This document shows positions 9,336-19,039 of a stretch of 35,891 nucleotides of DNA, in pieces. Made by a program: the position numbers and the translations under genes. The stretch's first letter is position 1, and each line of letters begins with the position of its first letter. The notes beneath the pieces were generated by a model. That model ran no database searches. It saw only the letters and a list, made by a program, of their open reading frames with translations, and was not told where the DNA came from. This stretch comes from Alkalihalobacillus pseudalcaliphilus. GTDB taxonomy: Bacteria > Bacillota > Bacilli > Bacillales > Bacillaceae_D. The stretch spans positions 51,629-87,519 of the forward strand of contig LFJO01000001.1 in NCBI GenBank assembly GCA_001038565.1, written 5' to 3'.

Positions 9336-9794
9336 ATGTTAAAAAAATTATTGTTTGTTATTTTTTCACTCTTTTTAATGGCTTGTACGCAAGAAGAAAC
9401 TTTTAAAAGTTATGATCATGCAATTCAATCTGTTATGGAGGAACACAACATAGAACCAAATCAATTGATTCTTAACATTGAAGAGCTAGATAAGATTATA
9501 ATCTTTTATTATACTGGATTTGATGTCATTTACAGCTTTGAAGTAATTAACAGAAATAATGATTTTTATGTTGAAAACCATCAAGGTGGTTACAGGATTC
9601 CATCTTCAGAAGTTGGGTTTAATTATATTAGTTATGAAAATGAAAACTTAGCACTTCTTATTGGAAAAAAATTTGATGAATCTATATCTCTCACACTTGA
9701 TAAAAGTGACAATACTGACATAATATTACTAGATAATAACTTTTTTTATGTTGATATCACTGAGGATAGAGATACAAAAGTTAATTTAAAGTAG
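9336..9794 (+). CDS. Small putative lipoprotein of unknown function
   Basis: This 152-residue protein starts at the second of two close ATGs, seven bases after AGGAGA. The N-terminus MLKKLLFVIFSLFLMACTQ is a lipoprotein signal with lipobox LMAC, and the lipidated Cys is about residue 17. The mature part is acidic with alternating hydrophobic strands and has no domain I recognise. The gene is 18 bases upstream of the secreted-protein gene at 9813, so the two probably form an operon. Both are AT-rich and lie between housekeeping tRNAs and the cell-wall peptidase, suggesting acquisition or lineage-specific genes. An immunity or accessory role to its neighbour is speculation. Confidence 0.75.
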   Translation: MLKKLLFVIFSLFLMACTQEETFKSYDHAIQSVMEEHNIEPNQLILNIEELDKIIIFYYTGFDVIYSFEVINRNNDFYVENHQGGYRIPSSEVGFNYISYENENLALLIGKKFDESISLTLDKSDNTDIILLDNNFFYVDITEDRDTKVNLK

Positions 9795-9812
9795 AAAAGG
9801 GGAATTAACTTG

Positions 9813-10523
9813 ATGAAAAAAGTATCTATTGTATTTGTATTTGTTACAGTACTATTTCTGTTGTCCACAAATGTATTAGCAGATAACGAAAGATATGTAT
9901 TAACTTTTGATAAAGAGTATATCTATGATAAAGAAACTGGCGAGTATTTAGCACACCCATACGAATTGACAGAAAACGGATTAAAATCAATCTCATTAGA
10001 AGAGTATTTATTAGAGCTAAATGAATCAGCACAGCTTGAAAAGTTGTTTAATGAAGTTGCTGAATATGACGATAACTTAATTACGCCTTTCTCTGTTATA
10101 AACACATATAGGCAAACCGGTACAGGTGAAAAAATTGGAGCAGCAGTACAGGTATCTAACCCTATGTCGTGTCCTACTGATGCAAGATCTTGTCGAGTTT
10201 CCGCAACACAAAGTGTTTCTCATAAAGAAAAGTTTTCCGTTAGTGTTAGCACTAGTATAAAAAATATTATTCGAACAAGAGCTACTTTTACATGGAATAA
10301 AAGTTTAGAGAATAATGTCGGGGCTCAATATGGAGTTGATTTAAATCCTGGTCAAAGAGCTTATATGACTTTTCGTCCTAGATATAATTTCACCCAGGGA
10401 TATGTCGAAAGTTATTATGGTAATACGAAAATTAATGAATATTTCATTGTAGCAGATTCACCTCAATTATTAAGTAATGGTATTGCAAAAGGGACTTTCT
10501 CCGCTGTTTTTACTAAAAGATAG
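9813..10523 (+). CDS. Secreted protein, beta-rich C-terminal domain, unknown function
   Basis: This 236-residue protein has a clear Sec signal peptide (MKKVSIVFVFVTVLFLLSTNVLA, cleavage after about residue 24). The acidic N-terminal part (about 25-95) is followed by a Ser/Thr-rich, strand-forming region (about 110-236). That region has alternating patterns (SVSHKEKFSVSVSTSIKN) and one Cys pair, MSCPTDARSC. The pattern recalls secreted Firmicutes proteins with pore-former-like beta sheets, but I recognise no family. The ATG at 9813 is chosen over an in-frame TTG one codon earlier because the AAAGGGGA site is better spaced. It is followed by a hairpin terminator at 10592. Confidence 0.7.
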   Translation: MKKVSIVFVFVTVLFLLSTNVLADNERYVLTFDKEYIYDKETGEYLAHPYELTENGLKSISLEEYLLELNESAQLEKLFNEVAEYDDNLITPFSVINTYRQTGTGEKIGAAVQVSNPMSCPTDARSCRVSATQSVSHKEKFSVSVSTSIKNIIRTRATFTWNKSLENNVGAQYGVDLNPGQRAYMTFRPRYNFTQGYVESYYGNTKINEYFIVADSPQLLSNGIAKGTFSAVFTKR

Positions 10524-10591
10524 TTAAATCAACATGCATCATAATAATTGACTCTCTGATCATATTTCTTGAAGCTCCTTATTTATCCTAC

Positions 10592-10627
10592 AAGTAGCCT
10601 TCACCCTAATAAGGGAGGCTACTTTCT
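10592..10627 (+). terminator. Terminator after the secreted-protein gene
   Basis: AAGTAGCCT (10592-10600) pairs perfectly with AGGCTACTT (10616-10624). The T tract is short. Confidence 0.7.
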
Positions 10628-11060
10628 TGCCTCCTTAATCTCTGATACCAGGTCCAATTAAACTTTTTTGGTTATTTGTTATAAACACCCTAAAACGTCC
10701 AAAACTAGCCGTTGAACTTTGAAGTATTTTATTTGCTCCGCATTAGGTTTGCGCTCGCATTGCTGCGTATGTCGATTTACTCTTACTTTCATGCTTGCTG
10801 GTAATGATGTGCATAGTGATTCATCAATAGAAAGTTTAGCATACCATGTGTTCAAACTCCATGAATATAGTTACATAGAGATTACAAATTATTATCATTT
10901 AGTCATTTAGCCCCATCTTATTTAGAATTATGCTAAAATGAAGAAGGTCAAAAATAGGTCGTTTTTTAATCGCCTATTTGGCTATGTATTTGAGCAATAG
11001 TTTCTAATCATAGATTAATAGGTCCGTTATAAGGGCAATAAAATAAGGGGTATTTTGTAT
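10628..11060. other. Intergenic region without a convincing gene
   Basis: A 63-codon open frame (10719-10910) lacks a ribosome site and family features. A weak hairpin AAATAGG/CCTATTT lies near 10953-10978. A TAAAAT at 10934-10939 may be the -10 for the peptidase gene, without a good -35. Nothing else is seen. Confidence 0.4.
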
Positions 11061-12554
11061 ATGTGGGTGAGGAAAAAGCATAATAAGAATCGTCATGAAC
11101 TAAGGGCAGGTCGCCAAATCAGTAAAAGGTGGATCGCCACTTTCGTTTTTATATTTTTTATATCAGGTTTTTCGAATGTTTTAGCAAGCTCAGGCATTGT
11201 TATGGAGCGTGTTTATCATTTATATATAGATGAAGAGTTTATCGGGACAATTAATGAGGAAGACGAGTTGGACGATTTCCTACAAGTATTAATAGAAGAA
11301 AAGGAAGAAAAATATGAAGGCTTAACCTTCAATGTGGTCGAAGAGATTGATATCGTTTCAGAGATTGTATTTATCAAAAATGCTGAGTCGGAAATGGCAT
11401 TTGAGAACTTGGCTGAAGCGGTCACTTTAAAAGCGGTAGCGACAGCTCTTGTCATTAATGAAGAAGAAATTGTCTACTTACCTGCGGAGGAAGCTTTCTC
11501 AAAGTTAAAGCAAGCAATTGTCATGGATCAGGTGGAAGAAGAGGCATTTTTACGCTATCAACAAAAAAAAGAAGCCGAAAAGCGTTTAGTTGATAGTGAT
11601 AGCAGTGAGCGCGAAGTCGTGCAAACAAGTGCTCAGACCAATGCACAATTAGATTTGAATGAAAAACGAATTGAATCTATCAATTTTTTAACAGATATTG
11701 AGAAAAAAGAAGTTCTTGTGAATCCGGACAAAGTTGTATCGGTTGAGCGTGCTTTTTCTGAAGTAGAAGCAGGAAAAGAAACAGAGGTCGTATATGATGT
11801 GCAAGAAGGAGATTCATTAAGTCAAATTGCCAAAGAGCTTGATGTATCTATGAAAGAATTAGTTGATTTCAACAACTTAGAGTCAGATAGTGTCATTCGA
11901 CCTGGCGATGAATTAAAAATCCGCGATATGCAGACCTATTTGGATTTAGAGGTAATTGAAGTTAGTAAGAAAGAAGAAGAGATTGATTATGACGTAGAAA
12001 TCAAAGAAGATACGAGCCTTTATAAAGATGAAAAGAAGGTTGAACGAGCTGGTAAAAAGGGGTTACAGTATGTAGAATATGAGACGACTTATGTGAACGG
12101 TGAAAAAGTGGAACAAGAAGTGATTGACCAGGAAGTGATTGAGGAACCCGTTTCAAAAGTCGTTATTCAAGGTACAAAGGAACGCTCTGAGCTAGCTTGG
12201 CCAGCTGATGGTGGATATATTTCTAGTCACCAAGGGAACCGTTGGGGTCGTTATCATAAAGGGATAGATATTGCTCGTCCAAGTACGTTTGAAATTTACG
12301 CGGCCGAGAGAGGTACAATCACAGCTGTTACAAGTGGTGGCGGATATGGAAATTATATTAGAATTAGGCATGATAATGGCATGGAAACGTTATATGCCCA
12401 TTTAAAATCAACGAGTGTAAATGTAGGCCAAACAGTTAAGCGGGGAGAGCAAATCGGTGTAATGGGTTCAACCGGTGATTCGACGGGTATTCATTTGCAT
12501 TTTGAAGTAACACGAAATGGCCAACTTCTAAACCCGATTGACTATTTACCTTAA
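11061..12554 (+). CDS. LysM-G5-M23 cell-wall metallopeptidase
   Basis: This secreted or membrane-anchored peptidoglycan endopeptidase has 497 residues. It has a basic N-terminus, a signal-anchor helix (about 23-42), a charged region (about 50-240), LysM (about 244-288; VQEGDSLSQIAKELDV to RPGDELKI), a G5-like domain (about 296-372) and a C-terminal M23 (LytM) domain. M23 zinc and catalytic residues are visible: HKGID (H399, D403), LYAHL (H447) and HLHFE (H478, H480). ATG at 11061 is preferred over an upstream in-frame TTG because of AAGGGG nine bases before. It sits upstream of walRK, the regulator of cell-wall hydrolases, but has its own terminator. Confidence 0.9.
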   Translation: MWVRKKHNKNRHELRAGRQISKRWIATFVFIFFISGFSNVLASSGIVMERVYHLYIDEEFIGTINEEDELDDFLQVLIEEKEEKYEGLTFNVVEEIDIVSEIVFIKNAESEMAFENLAEAVTLKAVATALVINEEEIVYLPAEEAFSKLKQAIVMDQVEEEAFLRYQQKKEAEKRLVDSDSSEREVVQTSAQTNAQLDLNEKRIESINFLTDIEKKEVLVNPDKVVSVERAFSEVEAGKETEVVYDVQEGDSLSQIAKELDVSMKELVDFNNLESDSVIRPGDELKIRDMQTYLDLEVIEVSKKEEEIDYDVEIKEDTSLYKDEKKVERAGKKGLQYVEYETTYVNGEKVEQEVIDQEVIEEPVSKVVIQGTKERSELAWPADGGYISSHQGNRWGRYHKGIDIARPSTFEIYAAERGTITAVTSGGGYGNYIRIRHDNGMETLYAHLKSTSVNVGQTVKRGEQIGVMGSTGDSTGIHLHFEVTRNGQLLNPIDYLP

Positions 12555-12574
12555 TGAACAAAATTATTTAGATA

Positions 12575-12617
12575 AACTTGTCGACTGTAGCTTTAATCGC
12601 TAGTCGGCAAGTTTTTT
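12575..12617 (+). terminator. Intrinsic terminator after the M23 peptidase gene
   Basis: AACTTGTCGACT (12575-12586) pairs with AGTCGGCAAGTT (12602-12613) with one wobble pair, followed by T residues. Confidence 0.92.
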
Positions 12618-12714
12618 GATTCAGCCGGTTTGTGTTCGTGAGTGACAAAAGCGCGTGAAATTGTATATTCGGCACAGTTAATCTTAATTGGTTGAGCGGA
12701 GTGGTAGTAATAGA

Positions 12715-13135
12715 AATACGCGGCAATGAACACCGAAAAAGAGTCCCCAATGCTGTGGAAATAAGAATACGCAGCAATGGAGTCGTAAAAATGTAGCTCA
12801 ATGCTGCGGAAATAGGAATACGCGGCAATGGAGTCGTAAAAATGTAGCTCAATGCTCCGTAAATAAGAATACGCAGCAATGAAACCGAAAAAATAGTCCT
12901 CAATGCCGCACAAATAAAAATACGCAGCAATGAAACCGAAAAAATAGTCCTCAATGCCGCACAAATAAAAATACGCAGCAATGAACACCGAAAAATAGTC
13001 CTCAATGCCGCACAAATAAAAATACGCAGCAATGAACACCGAAAAAGAGCACCCAATGCCGCACAAATAAAAATACACAGCAATGAACACCGAAAGTGAC
13101 CCTCCATTGCTGCACAAATAGAGACACACAGCCGC
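12715..13135. repeat. 51-bp tandem repeat array upstream of walR
   Basis: About eight imperfect units share ATACGCAGCAATG and CAATGCCGCACAAATAA. The best-preserved units (about 12880-13080) repeat at exactly 51 bp, for example CAATGAA...ACGCAG. Because 51 is 17 codons, two minus-strand frames stay open through the array and would give 17-residue hydrophobic repeats (IAAYFYLCGIEDYF type). No solid ribosome site or promoter supports translation, so I annotate it as a DNA repeat. Confidence 0.85.
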
Positions 13136-13316
13136 CGCACCGCCAAAGAGAACCACGCTTTTTGCCAAAGTAAATTTTCTGCTTAGTGAGAAGGTTTTTA
13201 CTCGACTTATCAAGAAGTGGTACATGTAGAAAAGGCTTCCTACTGAAGAGTTGGTAGGAGTTGTGATAAACTAGAGAGTAGCACGTTATAATTGTGTAGA
13301 ACAGGAGCGTTGAAAC

Positions 13317-14027
13317 ATGGATAAACGAATATTAGTTGTTGATGACGAACGTCCAATTGCAGATATATTAAAGTTTAATTTAGAAAAAGAAGGTTTTGAA
13401 GTCACTTGTGCTTATGATGGTGTGGAGGCCTTGTCACAAGTAGAGAAGTTTGACCCGGATTTAATATTATTAGATATTATGTTGCCGCATAAGGATGGTA
13501 TGGAGGTTTGTCGTGAGGTGCGTAAGAAATCGGATGTGCCGATTATTATGTTAACGGCAAAGGACTCTGAAATTGATAAAGTGCTAGGTCTTGAGCTTGG
13601 TGCAGATGATTATGTGACAAAGCCGTTTAGCACACGGGAGCTACTTGCCCGAGTGAAGGCGAATTTACGTCGACATAAAGTGAGTGCTGACGAAACGAAT
13701 GTACAAAAGGAGCTCACGATCGGTGATTTAACCATTTATCCGGATGCCTATCAAGTGAAAAAGCGTGGAGATACGATCGAGCTTACTCATCGTGAGTTTG
13801 AATTGGTTCATTATTTGGCGAAGCATTTAGGACAAGTTATGACCCGTGAACATCTCTTACAAGCGGTTTGGGGTTATGATTATTTTGGAGACGTGCGTAC
13901 TGTAGACGTAACGGTTAGACGTTTGCGTGAAAAAGTGGAGGATAATCCAAGCTTCCCAACATGGATTATTACACGTAGAGGAGTCGGGTATTATCTAGCA
14001 TCTCCAGACCCACTGGAGCAAGCATAA
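13317..14027 (+). CDS. walR: Essential response regulator WalR (YycF)
   Basis: This is the OmpR/PhoB-type regulator of the WalRK system, which controls autolysins and cell-wall homeostasis. The 236 residues comprise a receiver domain (acidic D9-D10, phospho-acceptor D53 in LLDIMLP, K in KPF) and a winged-helix DNA-binding domain (about 130-232; [29 protein letters not shown]). AGGAGCG precedes the ATG. A TATAAT at 13287-13292 may be the promoter -10, without a well-spaced -35. walK starts on the base after its stop. Confidence 0.97.
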   Translation: MDKRILVVDDERPIADILKFNLEKEGFEVTCAYDGVEALSQVEKFDPDLILLDIMLPHKDGMEVCREVRKKSDVPIIMLTAKDSEIDKVLGLELGADDYVTKPFSTRELLARVKANLRRHKVSADETNVQKELTIGDLTIYPDAYQVKKRGDTIELTHREFELVHYLAKHLGQVMTREHLLQAVWGYDYFGDVRTVDVTVRRLREKVEDNPSFPTWIITRRGVGYYLASPDPLEQA

Positions 14028-15842
14028 ATGAAAAGTAAGGTTGGTTTCTTTAAGTCGATCCAGTTTAAGCTCATTATTATTTATGTGCTTTTAATTTTAA
14101 TTGCGATGCAAGTAATTGGCGTTTATTTTACTAAACAGCTGGAGGATCAACTCAATCAAAATCACTTGCAAATGCTACAAGAACGTGCCGATTTTTTGGC
14201 TTATAATTTAGCGCAGATTATCCCAAATAGTGATTCCTCTTCCATTGAAGTAGAAGTGAATTCTCTATTACGTGACCTTTTTGATGTGAGGAATCCAGAT
14301 GTGTTAGTCGTTGATGCCAATCAGGTTGTTATCGGTACATCTGATATTTCAAAAAGGAATATTATCGGACAGCAGACGAATGATGTGTTTATTAAGCGAG
14401 CATTAGTAGGGACGACCGATGAAGGGAACTTTGTCGATGCCCAAGGAAATATATATCGTTCCTTGGTCGTACCGATTATGCAACGTGATAATGTCATTGT
14501 GGGTGCTTTGCAAATTCAAGCTCCTATGGATGAGATCTATGATCAAATGGAGCAAATTAATGGCATTCTTTTATCTGGAACGACGATTGCTTTAGGTATT
14601 ACCATCATCTTAATTGTTCTCGTCTCTCAAACGATTACAAGACCTATTCTTGATATGCGTAAACAAGCGATGCGGATGGGACACGGTGATTTTTCAAGGA
14701 AGGTTCGTGTATTTGGATCGGATGAAATTGGGCAACTTGCGACATCATTTAATGATCTGACGTCAAAACTCCAAGATGCGATTACAACCCGAGACCGAGA
14801 ACAGAAAAAATTAAGCTCCGTACTCGGTAATATGACAGATGGTGTCATTGCTACAGATGAGAATGGCCTTGTTATTTTGATGAATAAACGGGCAGAAGAG
14901 CTGCTTGGAAAAGCGACATATGAAGTGATTCGAAAACCAATTACGGAGGTCTTAAAGCTTTCTGAGGTTTATCATGTTAATGATTTATTCGATCATGATG
15001 AATCGTTAATTCTTGATTTTAGTGATGATGAGAATGCGTATATGCTACAAGCGAGTTTTTCGGTCATTCAAGAAAATGATGGACCAATTAATGGGGTCAT
15101 TACCGTTTTACATGATGTGACCGAGCAGGAACAAATTGAGCAGGACCGTCGTGAATTTGTAGCGAATGTATCCCATGAGCTGCGCACGCCATTAACGACG
15201 ATGAAAAGTTATTTAGAAGCATTAGAAGATGGGGCTATTGAGGATCAGGAGTTAGGACGTCGATTCTTAGGGGTAACCCAAAACGAAACGGAGCGAATGA
15301 TTCGTCTCGTTAATGATCTACTGCAGCTATCCAAAATTGATAGTCGTGATTATAAGCTCAACTTAACTACCGTTGATTTTGGCTTATACTTACACGAAGT
15401 GGTTGATCGCTTTGATATGATTGCCGTGAATAAAAATATCCATTTTACCCGCGAGATCACGCCAAAAAATACGTATGTCAAAATGGACCGCGATAAGCTT
15501 ACACAGGTTATTGATAATATAATATCTAATGCCATGAAATATTCACCGGAGGGTGGTAATGTCACGATCCGGATGGAGCATTATGGAAAACAAATACGTG
15601 TCAGTATTCAGGATCAAGGGATGGGAATACCACGTGAAAGTCAGCAAAAAATCTTTGACCGCTTTTACCGTGTTGATAAGGCAAGGGCAAGAAGTATCGG
15701 TGGTACAGGGCTTGGTTTAGCGATTGCCAAAGAGCTTGTTCAAGCACATAGTGGAGAGATTTGGGTAGAGAGTATGTATGGAAAAGGGACAACGATATTC
15801 TTTACTTTACCTTTTGAAAAGAAAAAGGGGGGCAATAAGTGA
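14028..15842 (+). CDS. walK: Essential sensor histidine kinase WalK (YycG)
   Basis: This membrane kinase partners WalR. Its 604 residues show two transmembrane helices (about 13-35 and 181-203) flanking an extracellular Cache/PAS-like sensor. HAMP (about 204-258), PAS (about 262-370), a HisKA domain with VSHELRTPLT (phospho-His 383) and a HATPase follow. The HATPase shows N box DNIISNAMKYS and DQGMGIP, FDRFYR and GGTGLGLAI. Length matches Bacillus WalK. It overlaps yycH by the GTGA stop-start junction, so yycH translation is coupled. Confidence 0.97.
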   Translation: MKSKVGFFKSIQFKLIIIYVLLILIAMQVIGVYFTKQLEDQLNQNHLQMLQERADFLAYNLAQIIPNSDSSSIEVEVNSLLRDLFDVRNPDVLVVDANQVVIGTSDISKRNIIGQQTNDVFIKRALVGTTDEGNFVDAQGNIYRSLVVPIMQRDNVIVGALQIQAPMDEIYDQMEQINGILLSGTTIALGITIILIVLVSQTITRPILDMRKQAMRMGHGDFSRKVRVFGSDEIGQLATSFNDLTSKLQDAITTRDREQKKLSSVLGNMTDGVIATDENGLVILMNKRAEELLGKATYEVIRKPITEVLKLSEVYHVNDLFDHDESLILDFSDDENAYMLQASFSVIQENDGPINGVITVLHDVTEQEQIEQDRREFVANVSHELRTPLTTMKSYLEALEDGAIEDQELGRRFLGVTQNETERMIRLVNDLLQLSKIDSRDYKLNLTTVDFGLYLHEVVDRFDMIAVNKNIHFTREITPKNTYVKMDRDKLTQVIDNIISNAMKYSPEGGNVTIRMEHYGKQIRVSIQDQGMGIPRESQQKIFDRFYRVDKARARSIGGTGLGLAIAKELVQAHSGEIWVESMYGKGTTIFFTLPFEKKKGGNK

Positions 15843-17209
15843 GATTTGAACAATTAAAAAATTGGTTGTTAATTGGACTTGTTGCCCTAAGTCTTCTATT
15901 GACGTGGGAGCTATGGACCTTTCAGCCTAATGTGGCAAGACCAGAAGGTGACAACTTAGCTCCGAGGGAAACACTTGAAGGGGGCAGCAGCCTGTCTTCG
16001 ATTACCGATGTGATTACCGCCGAAAAGCTTGTCGTTGTTCAGGGGGAGGAATCCTATCTTATACCGGTTGATCATAGTGCTTTTTCAGATACGTATCAGC
16101 GAATTTTTCGGTCTAATGTTGTCGTCGAAAATGTGATCGGTTACTCTCAACAAAGCTATCCGATTCAAGTAGAACAAGGGCTTGAGTTAATTTTTCCAAC
16201 CGCGATTCCGAAAAGTATTTTTGCCCGACTTTTTGTTAGTGAGGATGAAGGTTTAGAAATCCCTTTAGATGACATTGATCGAATGTTTATTTACCAAAAT
16301 CCGAATGGATCGAATAATATGTACATTCAGCTCTATTCCTCTAGATCGAAGGGCATTGCGAATTTACGAACCAATATTGATTATCATATGTTCGAGCAAA
16401 ATGTCTTTGCGATCATTGATGAATTCATTCCAGCGATCGGCATTAAAAATGTCGAGGAAGAGCAATTCCGTGAACAAATTTACATTGCGAATGTGCCTTA
16501 TGAAGGCAGACGTTCCTCATATATTGTCAGCTCTTTAGATATTAGCTTTTTCCAACGTCTTTTATTCCCGGTACCTAATTCTATTACCGAAATTAGGCAA
16601 GCAAATGGGCAAAGCATCTATACCGATGGAAGCCGAATGCTAACAAGAATGACCGGTAACAATGAGGAGTTTATGGAATTTCGCTATAATGTGATTTCGG
16701 AAGAACTGATGTCTCGGAATATTGTTGATTCAAGCTATGATTTTATTAACGGACATAATGGTTGGACAAACCCGTATTATTTAGCCGATTGGGACTCTTT
16801 AACGGAGGCTGAGGCGGAAGTAGATTTTCAACTGAGGTTAGGAAATTTGCCGGTTATTATGTTTGATGGCCAAGAAGGATTAATGGATATTAAGGTCAAT
16901 CGTGTTGGTGGGCAAACTTCGCATTATTCCAGGCCGCTTTTTAAAGTCGAGAGCTCGCCAATTGATTCGAAGCAGATCGAGCTGCCGGCAGGGCCTGAGG
17001 TTCTTGAATTTTTACAGCAAAATGAGTTTTTTGACGTAGATAAGATTGAAAAAATGTTAATTGGTTATGAAATGAGAAGCCGTTCACCATCCTATATAAC
17101 GGCAGAACCGAATTGGTTTATTTTATATGATGGGCGTTGGGAGAAGGTTGATATCAATGATCAAACGGGCTCAGATGTAACGGAGGAAATACGAGATGAA
17201 TTGGAATAG
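15839..17209 (+). CDS. yycH: WalK regulator YycH (WalH)
   Basis: This 456-residue membrane-anchored extracytoplasmic protein has one N-terminal helix (about 10-26, LLIGLVALSLLLTWELW). Together with YycI it binds the WalK transmembrane region, and in B. subtilis this restrains the kinase. Its large external part has the YycH-family look, and its place between walK and yycI is diagnostic. GTG start at 15839 overlaps the walK stop by four bases, and the end overlaps yycI by 14 bases. Confidence 0.93.
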   Translation: MRFEQLKNWLLIGLVALSLLLTWELWTFQPNVARPEGDNLAPRETLEGGSSLSSITDVITAEKLVVVQGEESYLIPVDHSAFSDTYQRIFRSNVVVENVIGYSQQSYPIQVEQGLELIFPTAIPKSIFARLFVSEDEGLEIPLDDIDRMFIYQNPNGSNNMYIQLYSSRSKGIANLRTNIDYHMFEQNVFAIIDEFIPAIGIKNVEEEQFREQIYIANVPYEGRRSSYIVSSLDISFFQRLLFPVPNSITEIRQANGQSIYTDGSRMLTRMTGNNEEFMEFRYNVISEELMSRNIVDSSYDFINGHNGWTNPYYLADWDSLTEAEAEVDFQLRLGNLPVIMFDGQEGLMDIKVNRVGGQTSHYSRPLFKVESSPIDSKQIELPAGPEVLEFLQQNEFFDVDKIEKMLIGYEMRSRSPSYITAEPNWFILYDGRWEKVDINDQTGSDVTEEIRDELE

Positions 17210-17996
17210 AACGAAAACGATTTTTATTATCACGTTTCTATTATTAAATGTTTTCCTAACGTTTCAGTTAATCCAGAAAAACGATCATTATCAGATGAGC
17301 TCGATTCCAGAAATGACGTTACAAGAACGACTTAATACGAATAATATTACGATTGATACTGAATTGCCTGAAGTTGATAGCGACGATCACCATATTATTG
17401 GACGTAATCAGCCATTCACGGATCAACATCTTGATTATTTAGGTGATAATCAAGTGACGCAAGTAAGTGAGGATGGCAAAATTTTAACATCGCTTTTACA
17501 GGAACCGTTCCCATTAACGGAAGGACAATTTAGTCAGGATTTAACGAACTTCTTAATCAATCATGTGAATGGTGGAGCTGATTATCGCTTCGGTCATTAC
17601 GACCAAAGCTACGAGCGCATTTATTTGTATCAAGCCTTTAATGGGCATACCGCTTATTCAGATGAGTACGCACCGTTAATTATTCACCTCAATGAGGAAC
17701 GTGAGATTGTTAAATATGAACAGCGTTATATTGAATTTGAGGAACATGGAAGTGAAAGTGAAATTCTTTCTAGTTTGAAGGCGATTGAAGTCTTACTTAA
17801 TCTAAGCTTTATCGGGATTGGTGATACGATTACGTCGATTGAGTACGGCTATCATAATCGTTACACCTTTGAAAATGAAGACTTAATGTATGCACCGATG
17901 TGGTTAGTCACATTGAGTAATGATGAATCGTATTTAATTCATGCGATCGAGGGTGACGTTCAGAATTTAACGGTTGAGGAAGAAGAAGAAACGTAA
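17196..17996 (+). CDS. yycI: WalK regulator YycI (WalI)
   Basis: This 266-residue single-pass protein has the typical YycI beginning [25 protein letters not shown], in which the helix both anchors it and contacts WalK. The rest is an extracytoplasmic YycI/YycH fold. It starts inside the end of yycH, consistent with translational coupling and complex formation with YycH and WalK. Confidence 0.94.
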   Translation: MNWNRTKTIFIITFLLLNVFLTFQLIQKNDHYQMSSIPEMTLQERLNTNNITIDTELPEVDSDDHHIIGRNQPFTDQHLDYLGDNQVTQVSEDGKILTSLLQEPFPLTEGQFSQDLTNFLINHVNGGADYRFGHYDQSYERIYLYQAFNGHTAYSDEYAPLIIHLNEEREIVKYEQRYIEFEEHGSESEILSSLKAIEVLLNLSFIGIGDTITSIEYGYHNRYTFENEDLMYAPMWLVTLSNDESYLIHAIEGDVQNLTVEEEEET

Positions 17997-18027
17997 TGAG
18001 CAAGTTGAACATACTGGAGTGAGGGAA

Positions 18028-18822
18028 ATGACGCTACGATTTAGCGTGCTTGCAAGTGGTAGTACGGGGAATGCTATGTTTGTGGAAACGGAAAAGCAAC
18101 GCCTTTTAGTGGACGCTGGCTTAAGTGGCAAAAAAATGGACGAGCTTTTTCAAAAAATTAATCGAGATCCTAAGGAACTTGACGGAATTCTAGTGACACA
18201 TGAGCATAGTGATCATATTAAGGGAGTCGGCATTTTTGCGAGAAAGCATAAGCTCCCGATTTATGCCAATGCAAAAACATGGCAGGCGATGGAAGCATCA
18301 CTTGGCACAATTATGACCGATCAGAAATTTCATTTTGAAATCGGTGAAGTGAAGGATTTTGAGGATATGCAGGTCGAATCCTTCGGTGTGTCTCACGATG
18401 CCGCGGAACCGATGTTTTATGTATTCCATCATGAGGGGAGAAAGCTGACACTCGCGACCGATATGGGGTATGTCAGTGACCGGATTAAAGGCACGATTAA
18501 AGGCTCCAACATGTTTGTCTTTGAATCAAATCATGATATTAATATGTTACAAATGGGTAGATACCCATGGAGCACGAAGCGACGAATTTTAAGTGATGTC
18601 GGTCACGTCTCCAATGAAGATGCAGCCTTTGCCTTAGCCGATGTGATTACCGATGAAACATCACGTATATACTTGGCCCATTTAAGTCTAGATAATAATA
18701 TGAAGGATTTAGCTAGACTAACGGTAGAACAAGTATTAAAAGAGCAAGAGCTAGGAATCAATGAAACGTTTGATTTATATGATACCGATCCCATTAAACC
18801 AACAGCCTTAACGATCGTATAA
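18028..18822 (+). CDS. yycJ: Metallo-beta-lactamase-fold exonuclease YycJ (WalJ)
   Basis: This 264-residue member of the metallo-beta-lactamase superfamily has the metal motif [10 protein letters not shown] (H58, H60, D62, H63). Further metal ligands lie in FGVSHDA, TDMG and LAHLS. YycJ proteins act as 5'-3' DNA exonucleases implicated in DNA repair and coordination of replication with cell division. An upstream in-frame start at 17974 lies within yycI. ATG at 18028 is better, with GGAGTGAGGGAA before it and the normal N-terminus [13 protein letters not shown]. It is the last gene closely packed in the walR operon. Confidence 0.94.
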   Translation: MTLRFSVLASGSTGNAMFVETEKQRLLVDAGLSGKKMDELFQKINRDPKELDGILVTHEHSDHIKGVGIFARKHKLPIYANAKTWQAMEASLGTIMTDQKFHFEIGEVKDFEDMQVESFGVSHDAAEPMFYVFHHEGRKLTLATDMGYVSDRIKGTIKGSNMFVFESNHDINMLQMGRYPWSTKRRILSDVGHVSNEDAAFALADVITDETSRIYLAHLSLDNNMKDLARLTVEQVLKEQELGINETFDLYDTDPIKPTALTIV

Positions 18823-19039
18823 ATGGTTTGAAAAAAATTCGTAGCGGTAATACTAGAAGAGTGTAATGAACCAACACCAGGCGGCTCATGAAAAAATAAT
18901 TTTCAAAGATGTTGGCTAGGAAGGCGTACATGATTTTGATTACAAGTGGCCATAAATCAAGACAAAAGAGTCGATTTTTCACTTTAAATATAGTATATAA
19001 ATAAGTAAAAGATGCTGATCATGTAGGAGGCTGTAATAG

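Noticed and set aside
10719-10910. 63-codon open frame
   Set aside because: No ribosome binding site and no recognisable features; it is likely chance.
12593-13225. Two long overlapping minus-strand open frames with 17-residue hydrophobic repeats
   Set aside because: They follow the 51-bp DNA repeat in two frames at once, which a 17-codon period produces automatically. Ribosome-site support is weak and composition is implausible for a protein.
17974-18027. Earlier start for yycJ inside yycI
   Set aside because: The family's usual N-terminus and a good ribosome site support ATG 18028; the extra residues are a frame-shifted reading of the yycI end.
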